NCBI RefSeq assembly: GCF_022397955.1
Contig: NZ_JAKEUQ010000001.1
Location: forward strand, 215,866 to 279,865
Direction of reading: 5' to 3'
Length of the DNA stretch: 64,000 nucleotides
Source of the DNA: Vibrio sp. Isolate32
Lineage (GTDB): Bacteria; Pseudomonadota; Gammaproteobacteria; Enterobacterales; Vibrionaceae
Shown: piece by piece, positions 24,464 to 37,026 of the stretch
Layout: every line of letters begins with the position of its first letter
Numbering within the stretch: the stretch's first letter is position 1
The notes under the pieces: model-generated
What the model was told of the DNA's origin: nothing
The model's input: only the letters and a program-made list of their open reading frames with translations
The model's database searches: none
Made by a program: the position numbers and the translations under genes

Positions 24464-26539
24464 TTAGTATTTTATTGTTCTTTTAAAAGGCGGTAGCGAA
24501 TCGAGTAGGGACTTGCCGTATCGCTTCGTTATTATGCGTCTATCAAGGATCGTGACTTTACCAGAATCTCTCTCCTTACGCAGCAATCGACCCACAGATT
24601 GAATAAGCTTTTTACTCGCTTCTGGAACAGTAATCTGCATAAAGGGATTACCGCCGCGTGATTCAATATATTCCGAATGCGCTTGTTCTACTGGTGAGGT
24701 TGGAACACCAAAAGGAATCTTGGTAATTACAAGGTTTTCAAGAAGCTCACCCGGCAAATCCAGACCTTCAGAAAAGCTACCAGTTCCAAACAGAACGCTG
24801 GTTTTTCCTTGGTCAATTAGCTTTTTATGTTTTTTTAGAATTTCAGCGCGTGAAGTATCACCTTGCACTTGCAACGCCCATGACTTTTTTACGAAATCTG
24901 TTGCCAAAGCTTCAGCAACTTTATTCATTTGCCAGTAAGAAGAGAATAGAACGAGATTGGCTTTGTTGTCTTCTATTACCTTAGGCAGAATTTCAATAAG
25001 ATATTCGGTAAATTGAGGTGCTTGTGGTTCGTATTTCATAGCTGGCACGATTAACTCCGCTTGATTCTGATAATCAAACGGTGACGCTAGGGCAAGAAAC
25101 TGCACACCATCTTCTTCTTTTTGACTAATACCGGCTTGATGGCAGAAAAAGCTGAAAGAGTTGAGTGCTCTCATCGTTGCAGAAACGAGTACTGCACCAA
25201 CACAGCGGCTCCAAATTTGCTGGTCAAGTTGCCAGCCAACCTCAAGCGGAGAAACATTGACAACAAAATCGCCCTCACTCTCTTTGTTAAGCTCTAGCCA
25301 GCGCGCTAAAGGCGCACCTTTTTCACGTTTTGGTTCAGCCATCAAGCGCCAAACTTGCGCTAAGTTCTCGGCTCTCTGTATATAGAAGCCGATTTCGGCG
25401 AGCGCAGGTTCTGCAAGCTTGGCTGAAAGCTCGCCATCTTTAACTCGTTCTGCAATCAGGTCTGCAATTTTAGCGACAGCCTGACTCGCTTTCTGAGAAA
25501 GTTGTTTGAGGTCTTTAGATTCGTTCTCTAACCATTCTGGTAAGTCACCATGTTCAAAGCGGTAAAGCCCATCTTCAAAATGAGTGGCATCGAACTGCTT
25601 ACTGAGCTGCGTTAGAGTTGGTATTAGCTGCTGTACTGAATCCTGCAATTCATTCCTGAATCGGCCCACTCGTTTTTCGTCCGCCAAGCCTGAAAGCTTG
25701 GTTATCGATTGGTTTAAACGCTCTAACCATGAAGCGGCACCCTTCAAGCTCGCCGCTGCAGAAGAGTGATCTCTGGCTACGTGTGGTAAATGGTGTGCTT
25801 CATCGAAGATATAGATGCTATTTTCCGGCTCTGGCAGTATCACGCCACCACCTAGATCGGCATCAGCCATCACTAAACTGTGGTTAGCAATGATAACGTC
25901 TGCTTTATCTAGCTCTGAACGTGCTTTTTGGAAAGGGCAATCTCTGTGAGTTGGCATGCTGTTGTTACAACTATGCTTATCACTGACAATCATTTGCCAA
26001 ATCATATTATCGATAGGCTTTGGCCATGAATCTCGGTCACCATCCCATTTGCCTTGAGCAAGGCTGCGATACATGGTTTGCAGTTGCTCAATATCTTTCT
26101 GTTTTGGCTTAGATTCGAACATTGCCATCTGGCCGCCATCAACTCCGCAAGCGGCCGCTAATTTTTCCGCACAGCAGTAACGCTGTCGACCTTTCGCTAA
26201 TATAAAAGAGAACTCCCTGTCAGTAAGTCTTCTGTATAAAGGGAGGTCTTTGTTTACAAGCTGTTCTTGTAGAGCAACCGTTGCGGTTGAAATAACAATT
26301 TTTCGGTTGTTTAAAACGGCAACAGGGATCGCAGCCATTAAATAAGCCAGTGATTTACCGATTCCGGTTCCCGCTTCAGCAACGATCATACGATTACTTT
26401 TGTGGTATTGACCACAAAGTGTCTTGGCAATCTCTGCAACAAGGTAGTTTTGTGCACGCCTAGGTACAAAGTTATCCAACTGTTCTTGGAGGTTTTGATA
26501 ACTGGTGCGAATAGAATTTTGAATTTTAGTAGTTAGCAT
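24464..26539 (-). CDS. dinG: ATP-dependent DNA helicase DinG
   Basis: 691 residues of the XPD/DinG superfamily 2 helicases. Walker A is AEAGTGIGKSLAYL near 54. An iron-sulfur domain has cysteines in RYCCAEKLAAACG and in SCNNSMPTHRDCPF (near 118-205). The DEAH box is IFDEAHHLPHVA near 245. C-terminal motifs are GTGSFSEGLDLPGE near 585 and QSVGRLLRKERDSG near 655. DinG unwinds DNA 5'-3', including R-loops, and is damage-linked in E. coli. The ATG at 26539 gives the usual family length. Confidence 0.93.
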   Translation of the reverse strand: MLTTKIQNSIRTSYQNLQEQLDNFVPRRAQNYLVAEIAKTLCGQYHKSNRMIVAEAGTGIGKSLAYLMAAIPVAVLNNRKIVISTATVALQEQLVNKDLPLYRRLTDREFSFILAKGRQRYCCAEKLAAACGVDGGQMAMFESKPKQKDIEQLQTMYRSLAQGKWDGDRDSWPKPIDNMIWQMIVSDKHSCNNSMPTHRDCPFQKARSELDKADVIIANHSLVMADADLGGGVILPEPENSIYIFDEAHHLPHVARDHSSAAASLKGAASWLERLNQSITKLSGLADEKRVGRFRNELQDSVQQLIPTLTQLSKQFDATHFEDGLYRFEHGDLPEWLENESKDLKQLSQKASQAVAKIADLIAERVKDGELSAKLAEPALAEIGFYIQRAENLAQVWRLMAEPKREKGAPLARWLELNKESEGDFVVNVSPLEVGWQLDQQIWSRCVGAVLVSATMRALNSFSFFCHQAGISQKEEDGVQFLALASPFDYQNQAELIVPAMKYEPQAPQFTEYLIEILPKVIEDNKANLVLFSSYWQMNKVAEALATDFVKKSWALQVQGDTSRAEILKKHKKLIDQGKTSVLFGTGSFSEGLDLPGELLENLVITKIPFGVPTSPVEQAHSEYIESRGGNPFMQITVPEASKKLIQSVGRLLRKERDSGKVTILDRRIITKRYGKSLLDSLPPFKRTIKY

Positions 26540-27050
26540 ACTGTGACCTACGTAACGGAGCGAGGATAGTAGCACATATCACTAGCCGGTACATTTACCG
26601 CAAAATAGCTTGCTTTTGAATCAAAGGTAGATCTTGTTCACAAAAAAAAACTGAACCATCAGGAACTTAACGTTTTTATTTATGTTGTGAAACATAAATA
26701 TCAATAAATGTCATATTGTTAGTGTTAAGTTCTGATTTTTGGTGTCAATTGAGTTTTTTGTGGGTTTAAGTTCTATTTTATTCTTTTGGGGACTATTATA
26801 TTTTCTGGTAAAACTATGGGTAAGTTGCTCATAAAATAATGAAAAAATATGTAAGTTGTTGGTTTTGATTGTTTTTTGTTTTTTTAGCTTTGCTTTTAGT
26901 TTATTTGACACGCAGGATAATCTTTTGCAATCTAGACCTCGGAATTTAGTGACAGTGATTAACCAACAAAGAGTGGTAATGACCAGTCACAATCAATAAA
27001 AGGGAACCGGGCAAGGATCTCCCATTCTTAGAAAAGGCAGTGGATTTATT
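26540..27050. promoter_or_regulatory. AT-rich control region upstream of the porin
   Basis: About 510 bases, very AT-rich from 26640 to 26900. It contains a 10-bp perfect inverted repeat at 26677-26700 (TATTTATGTT, 4-base spacer, AACATAAATA) that could be an operator or a dinG-side hairpin. A 66-codon minus-strand frame at 26711-26911 is low-complexity lysine/asparagine and not credible. The long leader before the porin ATG could host sRNA pairing. Confidence 0.45.
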
Positions 27051-28073
27051 ATGAAAAAAACTCTATTAGCGCTAGCTATCGCAGCTACAGCAACTTCTGT
27101 TAACGCAGCAGAAATTTACTCTAACGACGATACAAAGGTGAGCCTGAAAGGTGAAGTAGATATCTACCTTCAACAATCTGAAGTAGATGAAACTCTAGCT
27201 ACATCTGTTAAAAAAGAAGCTGACGTTTCTACTTGGGCTAAAATCCAACTAGACGCTGAGCAAAAACTAAATGACACATTCACAGGCTTTGCTTCTTTCG
27301 AAATCGAATCTGATGGTAGCGATGCGAAGTTCGATGACGTTCTAGTGGGTTTCAAAACTGACACTTGGGGTATGGCTTTCGGTGAAACTGGTGACCTAGC
27401 AGAATCTGCAGACGCTATTCAAAAAGACGATATCACAAACGAAGGTAAATACATGGGCTCAACTGGTGGTCACCACCGCGAGTCTGCTGGCCACGGTGCT
27501 GTCTTTAAAGGTCAATTCGTTGAAGGCTTGACTATTGTAGCTGACGTTAACACTGATTCTACTGAAGACGTTGACAACACATACGGCATCTCTGCTGATT
27601 ACGCATTCAGCAACTTCTCTATCGGTGCTTCTTACATCACTGGTGATGCTGTTAAAGACGTAGATTACTCTCTTGCTGGTGTTTCTGCTTCTGCTGAATT
27701 CGGCGGCCTATACCTAGCTGCAACTTATGCACAGTTCGAAGGTAACAACAAATACGGTTTCTGGAAGATAATAGACGTTTCAGGCGGTGATATTTACGGT
27801 AACGGTGAAACAATGGGTCTAGCTGCTGCTTACCAAATCGATGCAGTTCGTCTATACACAACTTACGCCGTAGCTACTACTGATGAGCTAGCAACAGCTG
27901 CTAGTACTTCTAAGATCTCTGACCTTGACTCTACTAACCTAGTTGTTGGTGTTGACTACGCATTCCGTGACAACATCCTATTCCTAGCTGAATACCAAAC
28001 TGCTGATTTCGAGTACGATTCAAAGACTCTAGATGCTGACAGCGTTATCGCTGGTGTTTACTACTCATTCTAA
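27051..28073 (+). CDS. General outer-membrane porin (Gram-negative trimeric type, OmpU-like)
   Basis: 340 residues. A signal peptide is cleaved after SVNA|AEIYS. The mature protein is an alternating-beta sequence with porin features: DTKVSLKGEVDIYLQ at the first strand, a terminal aromatic in AGVYYSF, and regular tyrosine/glycine turns. It forms a 16-strand trimeric barrel in the outer membrane. Codon choice is strikingly restricted (GCT, GGT, AAC, GAC, CTA), which marks very high expression. It is OmpU-like, but which Vibrio porin paralogue cannot be settled by eye. A strong terminator follows. Confidence 0.85.
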   Translation: MKKTLLALAIAATATSVNAAEIYSNDDTKVSLKGEVDIYLQQSEVDETLATSVKKEADVSTWAKIQLDAEQKLNDTFTGFASFEIESDGSDAKFDDVLVGFKTDTWGMAFGETGDLAESADAIQKDDITNEGKYMGSTGGHHRESAGHGAVFKGQFVEGLTIVADVNTDSTEDVDNTYGISADYAFSNFSIGASYITGDAVKDVDYSLAGVSASAEFGGLYLAATYAQFEGNNKYGFWKIIDVSGGDIYGNGETMGLAAAYQIDAVRLYTTYAVATTDELATAASTSKISDLDSTNLVVGVDYAFRDNILFLAEYQTADFEYDSKTLDADSVIAGVYYSF

Positions 28074-28099
28074 TTAGTAGTTAACTATGCTATACAAAG

Positions 28100-28122
28100 G
28101 CCAGCGTTAAGCTGGCTTTTTT
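28100..28122 (+). terminator. Porin terminator
   Basis: GCCAGC, GTTAA loop, GCTGGC, then TTTTTT, 27 bases past the porin stop. Confidence 0.93.
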
Positions 28123-28147
28123 ACATTTATTGATTAAGGAATCTTAC

Positions 28148-28795
28148 ATGAACAAGTGGTATTTGAGTTTTGTCTGCCTACTCTCTGCACCATACGCAAC
28201 GGCTGCTCTTGACTTGGCTTCTGGTATTTCGCTAAATACTTTGAACGGAGAGGTTGTAGAAAGTGTGCATGACGCGGTATTCACCCCAGGTGAAAACCAA
28301 CTTGTCTTAGATTACACAGGTTATTTGAGCGATAAAGGTAAACGCGAATTTATCAGTACAGTTCCTTATATCATGGTAGTTACTGTTCCTGAAAATGCAG
28401 ACGTTGATGTTGATCTCATAAGCCGAAAATATGAGAAAATTGCAAAAAAAGTAGACAGAGAACTTCCTATTTTCAATATCTCTGTAAACGGTGATGATGT
28501 AAAAGTCGTGCAAGAAGTATTACCGCCATCTCAAGGCGCGTTGCCTTACAGCGATATTCCTCAGTTGGTTAAAGATTACAACCAAGAAAGAGGTTTAGTT
28601 TTTGATTCTGGAAAAATTCGCTCATTGAAAGAAGAACTCGCGGCGGTTCAAACTGGTGCTGTGGTTGGGGCGACTGTTACTGCGGATAGCACGGTTCAAG
28701 AGTCTGAAAATACGCTTCAACTTAAGCTTTGGTATTCAAGAGCCAGTGAAGAAGAGCGTAAAGCATTTCAAAAATGGTTGATTGACCAAAAATAA
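28148..28795 (+). CDS. DUF2057 (YccT/CsgI-like) secreted protein
   Basis: About 215 residues. A signal peptide ends ATA|ALDLA. The mature protein matches DUF2057/UPF0319: an opening ISLNTLNGEVV, LVLDYTGYLSD with beta-strand pattern, and the family C-terminus LQLKLWYSRASEEERKAFQKWL. E. coli YccT (CsgI) is a periplasmic curli modulator; a Vibrio role is unknown. The ATG at 28148 with an AAGGA site is preferred over 28130. It follows the porin terminator by 25 bases, so it probably depends on read-through or its own promoter. Confidence 0.75.
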   Translation: MNKWYLSFVCLLSAPYATAALDLASGISLNTLNGEVVESVHDAVFTPGENQLVLDYTGYLSDKGKREFISTVPYIMVVTVPENADVDVDLISRKYEKIAKKVDRELPIFNISVNGDDVKVVQEVLPPSQGALPYSDIPQLVKDYNQERGLVFDSGKIRSLKEELAAVQTGAVVGATVTADSTVQESENTLQLKLWYSRASEEERKAFQKWLIDQK

Positions 28796-28811
28796 GACCA
28801 AAAGTTTTTAG

Positions 28812-28848
28812 AGCGAGGTGTTCTTATGTAATAGACACCTCGCTTTTT
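28812..28848. terminator. Bidirectional terminator between DUF2057 gene and rluE
   Basis: AGCGAGGTGT (28812-28821) and ACACCTCGCT (28835-28844) form a 10-bp stem with a 13-base loop and T run on the plus strand. It sits between convergent genes. Confidence 0.85.
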
Positions 28849-28868
28849 CATTTCTATTTAGTCCTTTG

Positions 28869-29597
28869 TTAAATCTCTTTCCATTCTCCTGGCTGAAGCT
28901 GACCTAAGTTCATGTCACCCATTGAACAGCGAATAAGGCGTAGAGTAGGGAAGCCGATGTTTGCCGTCATTCGTCTTACCTGACGGTTACGTCCTTCGAT
29001 GATAGTAATCGCTAACCAGGTCGTTGGTATCGCAGCTCTGAATCTTACCGGTGGGTTTCTGTCCCACACCTCTGGCTCTGCCATTAGCTCCACCTTAGCA
29101 GGTAGCGTCATACCATCTTTTAGTTCGACGCCTTTTCTCAATTTATCTAAATCTTCCTCAGAAGGTGCGCCTTCAACCTGTACCCAGTAAGTCTTTGGTG
29201 ATTTTGAGTTTGGTTGAGTTAGCTTGGCTTGAAAGATACCGTCATTGGTTAAAACCATTAACCCTTCACTGTCACGATCAAGTCGTCCGGCAGCATAGAC
29301 GTCTTTTACTGGAATAAAGTCGGCGAGCGTCTTTCTACCTTCACCATCAGTGAACTGACTTAAAGTATCGAATGGTTTATTGAACAAAATGACTTTGCGA
29401 TCTTCGAGTGCAATTTTAGGTTTTGTGTTCGCCGTTTTAGGTTTGTATCTGTGCTTACTTGAGTGCGATTTCTTGTGTGAATTGCCAGTGTTATTTCTAT
29501 CACTGTTCCGGCTTTGTCTATTACCGCTTTGTTTTAATGTTGCACCAGAACGAGCTGGTTTGTCTGAACGAGATGCGCTGCGTGAGCGAGTAGACAT
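28869..29597 (-). CDS. rluE: 23S rRNA pseudouridine synthase RluE (with basic N-terminal extension)
   Basis: 242 residues of the RsuA/RluE family. The catalytic motif is [19 protein letters not shown] near 102 (the active Asp in RLDRD), with [16 protein letters not shown] before it and [25 protein letters not shown] near 197. It isomerises U2457 (E. coli numbering) in 23S rRNA. Residues 1-65 are a Ser/Arg/Lys/Asn-rich low-complexity tail likely to bind RNA. The gene is divergent from icd, the same arrangement as rluE-icd in enterics. Confidence 0.88.
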   Translation of the reverse strand: MSTRSRSASRSDKPARSGATLKQSGNRQSRNSDRNNTGNSHKKSHSSKHRYKPKTANTKPKIALEDRKVILFNKPFDTLSQFTDGEGRKTLADFIPVKDVYAAGRLDRDSEGLMVLTNDGIFQAKLTQPNSKSPKTYWVQVEGAPSEEDLDKLRKGVELKDGMTLPAKVELMAEPEVWDRNPPVRFRAAIPTTWLAITIIEGRNRQVRRMTANIGFPTLRLIRCSMGDMNLGQLQPGEWKEI

Positions 29598-32161
<2,564 letters not shown>

Positions 32162-32213
32162 AACGCAGCGTTTCTATGTGAGTGTTTTCTAAAGCGCTTA
32201 CAGACGACATAAT

Positions 32214-32250
32214 AAAAGACGCTTTAACGTAACCGTTAAAGCGTCTTTTT
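32214..32250 (+). terminator. icd terminator
   Basis: AAAAGACGCTTTAACG and CGTTAAAGCGTCTTTT form a 16-bp stem with a TAAC loop and a trailing T. Confidence 0.95.
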
Positions 32251-32436
32251 CGTTACTGCCTGTTTCAATTTCAATGTCGACCGTAGTATCAAACTGCCAC
32301 TATGAAAAAAAATGTATCTCCCAAGATCAAAAAAACAGCTCATTTAATCCTTCGTATAGGTATTAAAGGAGCGGTTTTCATAATCTGTTAACTTTCAATT
32401 AGTGCTATTTAGGTGGACACGATATGGCAGTTTTGC

Positions 32437-32658
32437 CTATTTACTGGAACTGCCTTCTACAGGAACAATGGAGCTAGCGTGCGAGCCTTTAGGTCCAACT
32501 TCTACTTCATAGTCGACCTGCTGCCCTGCCTTTAAGGTTCTGTAACCTTCCATCTGTATTGTGGAGTAATGTGCGAAAATATCGCCCTCTTCACCTTCTG
32601 GACAAATAAAGCCAAATCCTTTGGCATTGTTAAACCATTTTACTGTACCTGTAGCCAT
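32437..32658 (-). CDS. cspD: Cold-shock-domain protein CspD
   Basis: About 73 residues of the cold-shock fold with RNP1 KGFGFICPE near 14-22 and RNP2 DIFAHYST near 28. Its longer C-terminus compared with CspA and its location divergent from clpS/clpA, as in E. coli, support CspD, which binds single-stranded DNA and slows replication in stationary phase. ATG 32658 with GAAGGA seven bases ahead is preferred over 32667. Confidence 0.88.
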   Translation of the reverse strand: MATGTVKWFNNAKGFGFICPEGEEGDIFAHYSTIQMEGYRTLKAGQQVDYEVEVGPKGSHASSIVPVEGSSSK

Positions 32659-33227
32659 GGTATACATCCTTCATGCATTTTGTTACTAACGTTGTTTACA
32701 TCAAATAAATGTAAATTCGATTGACATCATTCCCGCCAACTAAAAATGTTAGTTGGCTGCTTGAATCTTAGAAATTGCCTACGGGAACTAACGCTGCCCT
32801 GCGTAATTATTCCTTTTTGTTAAATTTTCAAGCGTGTTATGAAAATGTTTTAGAAAAACCTTTTAGCTCCAATGTAGCTAATGATTGAGCGCAGTCAATA
32901 GTAAATTGGTATAAAAGTGATCAATTTTACTAGCAAATCACATTCGAGATTACCGATAAACTATTAACTAAATAGTAACTTAACGGCTGTTGCATGGTTA
33001 GCGTCAATGGTTATGGCGTCTTTTTAATCAATCACATATGTTAATCCTGTTAATTGAGATCTTTTATTTGCAGCGATGGAAATGGTGGATTAGGCTCAGT
33101 ATAGAGGAATGTTTTTTTGGTACTGTTTCTCGGTGCAGTTTCTTAGTACACCGTAAAGCGTGAATATGGTAAATTTGAGTGAGGCAAACATTCACGATTC
33201 CCGAAAAATAACCCTTAGCAAAGCGAT
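32659..33227. promoter_or_regulatory. Divergent cspD/clpS region with cspD leader hairpin
   Basis: About 570 AT-rich bases. A perfect 9-bp hairpin (GCCAACTAA / TTAGTTGGC, 5-base loop) lies at 32735-32757 in the presumed cspD leader. A 74-codon minus-strand frame at 33064-33288 overlaps the clpS start region, has no ribosome site and is considered spurious. Confidence 0.5.
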
Positions 33228-33548
33228 ATGAGCAGAAACTTTGAATGGGCATCTCCAGGCTCAGATTTACTGGAGCAAGAAGCAACAAAAGTCAAGCCAC
33301 CGGCAATGTATTACGTCGTACTGAATAACGACGATTACACGCCCATGGACTTTGTAATCGAGATCCTAGAGCGATTCTTCTCACTAGATATCGAAAAAGC
33401 AACGGAAGTGATGCTCAAGGTTCATTATGAAGGTAAAGCTATATGCGGCACATACAGTGCTGAAATAGCGGAAACAAAAGTAGCGCAAGTCACGATGTAC
33501 TCAAAGGAAAATGAGCATCCGCTATTATGTACAATGGAGCAAGTATAA
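33228..33548 (+). CDS. clpS: ClpS N-degron adaptor
   Basis: 106 residues. The ClpS core shows the binding-pocket motif [19 protein letters not shown] near 28-46 (Asn/Asp pair contacting the N-terminal residue), the pocket His in [11 protein letters not shown] near 68, and the helix [18 protein letters not shown]. It captures proteins with N-terminal Leu/Phe/Trp/Tyr and hands them to ClpAP. The unstructured N-terminal tail needed to engage ClpA is present. The gene is 39 bases upstream of clpA. Confidence 0.97.
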   Translation: MSRNFEWASPGSDLLEQEATKVKPPAMYYVVLNNDDYTPMDFVIEILERFFSLDIEKATEVMLKVHYEGKAICGTYSAEIAETKVAQVTMYSKENEHPLLCTMEQV

Positions 33549-33587
33549 ATTGCTCGAACAACACTGTTGTTCCCTTAGGAGGTACTT

Positions 33588-35861
33588 ATGCTAAATAAAG
33601 AATTAGAGTCGAGTTTAAATGGCGCATTTGCTCGTGCGCGAGACAAGCGACATGAATTTATGACTGTCGAACACCTCCTACTAGCATTATTAGAAAATGA
33701 TGCGGCCAAGGAAGCGCTAAAAGCTTGTCAGGCTGATCTTGATGCTCTTCGCAACGAGCTCGATATTTTTATTGATCAAACGACCCCACTTATTCCAGAA
33801 AGTGACGAAGCTCGTGAGACCCAACCTACGTTGAGCTTCCAACGAGTACTTCAACGTGCTGTTTTTCATGTCCAATCTTCGGGTCGCAGTGAAGTAACAG
33901 GCGCTAACGTACTTGTCGCTATTTTCAGTGAGCAAGAGTCTCACGCGGCATATCTTCTTAAGAAAAATGATATTAGCCGTTTAGATATTGTTAACTTCAT
34001 CTCACACGGTATTACTAAAGCCAGTAATGAAGGCGATAGTGCTTCATCATCAGATTCGTTTGGTGGTGCTGAGAATGCCGAAGAAGCAAATTCAGAAGAC
34101 CGTTTAGAAAACTTTGCGACCAACCTAAATGAGGTTGCTAAACAGGGTAATATTGACCCACTAATCGGTCGTGATAAAGAGCTTGAGCGTACTATCCAAG
34201 TCCTGTGTCGTCGCCGTAAAAACAACCCTCTGTTGGTTGGTGAAGCTGGTGTAGGCAAAACGGCGATAGCTGAAGGCCTTGCATGGCGTATCGTCGAAGG
34301 ACAAGTGCCTGAAATTATTCAGAGCAGCGTAATTTACTCTTTAGATATTGGTTCACTGCTTGCGGGCACTAAGTATCGTGGTGACTTTGAGAAACGTTTT
34401 AAAGCAATTCTTAAGCAATTAGAGAAAGAAGAAGACGCGATTCTGTTCATCGATGAAATCCATACCATTATTGGTGCGGGCGCAGCATCGGGCGGTCAGG
34501 TAGATGCGGCTAACCTAATCAAGCCACTACTAAGTAGCGGTAAGTTGCGTTGTATCGGTTCAACGACATACCAAGAATACAGCAGTATTTTTGAGAAGGA
34601 GCGCGCGCTATCTCGTCGCTTCCAAAAAATCGATATTGTCGAGCCTTCGTTAGATGATACGACTAAGATTCTGATTGGCTTGAAGCCAAAATACGAAGCT
34701 CACCACGAAGTACGTTACACCAACAAGGCGTTGCGTGCGGCTGTGGAGTTGTCTGCGAAATACATTAACGAACGTCACCTTCCTGATAAGGCGATCGATG
34801 TTATTGATGAAGCGGGTGCTCGTAGCCGTCTAGCTCCAGCAAGTCGTCGTAAGAAAACGGTCAGCGTAGCGGATATTGAGTCAATGGTTGCGAAAATGGC
34901 CCGTATTCCAGAAAAGTCTGTCTCTTCTTCTGACAAAGATACGCTGCAGAAGCTAGACGAACGCATGAAAATGTTGGTGTTCGGACAAGACCCAGCTATC
35001 GATGTATTGAGCGAAGCGATCAAACTAACGCGTGCAGGACTTGGCGCTGACAATAAACCAGTTGGTTCATTTCTATTTGCAGGCCCTACTGGTGTAGGTA
35101 AAACTGAGGTGACGGTTCAACTATCTAAGCTAATGGGTATTGAACTACTTCGCTTTGATATGTCTGAGTACGGTGAGCGTCACTCAGTGAGCCGTTTGAT
35201 TGGTGCTCCTCCAGGTTATGTTGGATACGATCAAGGTGGTCTGTTAACTGACGCGGTTATTAAGAATCCGCACTCGGTTGTACTGCTTGACGAGATCGAG
35301 AAAGCTCACCCAGACATCTTCAATCTACTACTTCAGGTGATGGATAATGGTACGCTGACTGATAATAATGGTCGTAAAGCGGACTTCCGCAATGTGATCC
35401 TAGTGATGACTACCAACGCGGGCGTGGCTGAGACTGAGAAGAAATCGATCGGCCTTATCCAACAAGATCACGCACCAGATGCGATGGGAGAAATTAAGAA
35501 AGTCTTTACTCCTGAGTTCCGTAACCGTCTTGATAATATCATTTGGTTCAATAGTCTTGCCCCAAGTGTGATTAGTCAAGTTGTCGACAAGTTCATTGTT
35601 GAGCTTCAGGTTCAGCTAGATGCTCGTGGCGTATCCCTGGAAGTTTCTGAAGATGCTCGTCACTGGTTAGCAGACAAAGGCTATGACAAAACAATGGGGG
35701 CTCGTCCAATGGGGCGTGTGATTCAAGAGAAGCTTAAGAAGCCTCTTGCGAATGAATTGTTGTTCGGTAGCTTAGTTGATGGTGGTACGGTTAAAGTAAC
35801 ACTTAAAAAAGACGAACTGCATTTTGTCTATGTTGGTGCTAAAGAAGAAGTGATGCACTAA
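33588..35861 (+). CDS. clpA: ClpA ATP-dependent unfoldase
   Basis: 757 residues. The N-terminal ClpS-binding Clp-N repeats lie at about 1-145. The first AAA+ module has Walker A GEAGVGKT near 215 and Walker B LFIDEIHT. The second has Walker A GPTGVGKT near 498 and Walker [13 protein letters not shown]. The IGL-type loop SIGLIQQ near 618 docks on ClpP. It unfolds substrates, including ClpS-delivered N-degron proteins, into the ClpP chamber. An AGGAGG site precedes the ATG. A terminator follows. Confidence 0.98.
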   Translation: MLNKELESSLNGAFARARDKRHEFMTVEHLLLALLENDAAKEALKACQADLDALRNELDIFIDQTTPLIPESDEARETQPTLSFQRVLQRAVFHVQSSGRSEVTGANVLVAIFSEQESHAAYLLKKNDISRLDIVNFISHGITKASNEGDSASSSDSFGGAENAEEANSEDRLENFATNLNEVAKQGNIDPLIGRDKELERTIQVLCRRRKNNPLLVGEAGVGKTAIAEGLAWRIVEGQVPEIIQSSVIYSLDIGSLLAGTKYRGDFEKRFKAILKQLEKEEDAILFIDEIHTIIGAGAASGGQVDAANLIKPLLSSGKLRCIGSTTYQEYSSIFEKERALSRRFQKIDIVEPSLDDTTKILIGLKPKYEAHHEVRYTNKALRAAVELSAKYINERHLPDKAIDVIDEAGARSRLAPASRRKKTVSVADIESMVAKMARIPEKSVSSSDKDTLQKLDERMKMLVFGQDPAIDVLSEAIKLTRAGLGADNKPVGSFLFAGPTGVGKTEVTVQLSKLMGIELLRFDMSEYGERHSVSRLIGAPPGYVGYDQGGLLTDAVIKNPHSVVLLDEIEKAHPDIFNLLLQVMDNGTLTDNNGRKADFRNVILVMTTNAGVAETEKKSIGLIQQDHAPDAMGEIKKVFTPEFRNRLDNIIWFNSLAPSVISQVVDKFIVELQVQLDARGVSLEVSEDARHWLADKGYDKTMGARPMGRVIQEKLKKPLANELLFGSLVDGGTVKVTLKKDELHFVYVGAKEEVMH

Positions 35862-35893
35862 CGAAGTGGCAAATAGCTCTATAGCGTAGACAT

Positions 35894-35924
35894 AAAACGC
35901 ATGACTTAGGTTGTGCGTTTTTTT
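35894..35924 (+). terminator. clpA terminator
   Basis: AAAACGCA and TGCGTTTT pair across a 12-base loop, followed by more T residues (35918-35924). Confidence 0.88.
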
Positions 35925-35975
35925 ATGCATGCGAGATTTGAGGTTGGTTTTGCTTGTTAGTAAAAATTTCGGGCA

Positions 35976-36008
35976 ATAAGAAACGGAGCATTAAGCTCCG
36001 TTTCTTAT
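35976..36008 (-). terminator. infA terminator
   Basis: ATAAGAAACGGAGC (35976-35989) pairs perfectly with GCTCCGTTTCTTAT (35995-36008) across a 5-base loop, about 20 bases beyond the infA stop. Confidence 0.88.
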
Positions 36009-36027
36009 CGTATTCGATAATTAAAAA

Positions 36028-36246
<219 letters not shown>

Positions 36247-36327
36247 CTAATCCTCTTTCGAAACTTGGCTGTTTTCAACGGCTTGATTGTGCCGTCAAAA
36301 TCAAAATATGTAAAGTTGTGGCGTATT

Positions 36328-37026
36328 CTACCCTTGCCACCGCTGATTTACTAGCCTTTGATGACGTTGAAATCGTACTTTATAGTTCATAGCAGGGCAT
36401 TCATCGATTTGATAACCCAAATATAGCCACTGTTTGTGTTCTTTCTGAGCATGTTGGATTTGGAACAAAACGCCAAGCGTCCCCATGGATATATCGATAT
36501 CCGGATTGAAAAAGGTATAAAACGCACTGGTGCAGTGAGACATTACATCGGTCACAGCGATGCCAACGAGATCGGTCTCGTTATAAATATGCATGAACTT
36601 AGTGGTTAACCACTCATTTTGAGAAAATTGTAGAAACTCTTCTTTTTTAGGTGGGTACATAGTGCCTGAACGATGGCGAGCGGTGATATAACGGCTATAT
36701 AAGTCAAACCAGTTATCATCCATTGTATCTTTGAGCTCCCAACGAAAGGTTTTCGCTTTGTTAAGAACTCTTCGCTGACTTTTGGAAAACTTAACATCGG
36801 GGATTGAGAGACGAATCGCCTGACATGCAGAACAGTTGTCGCAATGTGGCTTATAAATGGTCGCGCCACTACGACGAAACCCATTCGCAAGCAGAACTTC
36901 ATAGTGATTTGAGGTGTGCATGTGCTCATCAAGCGTAACAGCAACTCTTTCTTCAAGGTGAGGCAAATAGCTGCAAGCGTGATTGTCTGTCAATCCAATT
37001 CTGATTTGTTGTAAATCTGGATTCAT
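36328..37026 (-). CDS. bpt: Aspartate/glutamate leucyltransferase (Bpt)
   Basis: About 232 residues of the arginyl-transferase superfamily. Conserved cysteines appear in KPHCDNCSACQAIRLSI near 60-76. The core has RRSGATIYKPHC, RHRSGTMYPP near 130 and YLGYQIDECPAMNYKVRF near 205. Bacterial Bpt proteins, first described in Vibrio vulnificus, add Leu to N-terminal Asp or Glu and so create ClpS substrates. The ATG at 37026 shares one base with the aat stop (TAATG), indicating tight coupling, and AAAGGAAA lies just upstream. Confidence 0.92.
   Translation of the reverse strand: MNPDLQQIRIGLTDNHACSYLPHLEERVAVTLDEHMHTSNHYEVLLANGFRRSGATIYKPHCDNCSACQAIRLSIPDVKFSKSQRRVLNKAKTFRWELKDTMDDNWFDLYSRYITARHRSGTMYPPKKEEFLQFSQNEWLTTKFMHIYNETDLVGIAVTDVMSHCTSAFYTFFNPDIDISMGTLGVLFQIQHAQKEHKQWLYLGYQIDECPAMNYKVRFQRHQRLVNQRWQG

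Noticed and set aside
26711-26911. 66-codon minus-strand frame upstream of the porin
   Set aside because: Low-complexity Lys/Asn/Thr composition in AT-rich DNA with no ribosome site.
33064-33288. 74-codon minus-strand frame overlapping the clpS start
   Set aside because: No family resemblance, no ribosome site, and it would overlap the coding start of clpS.
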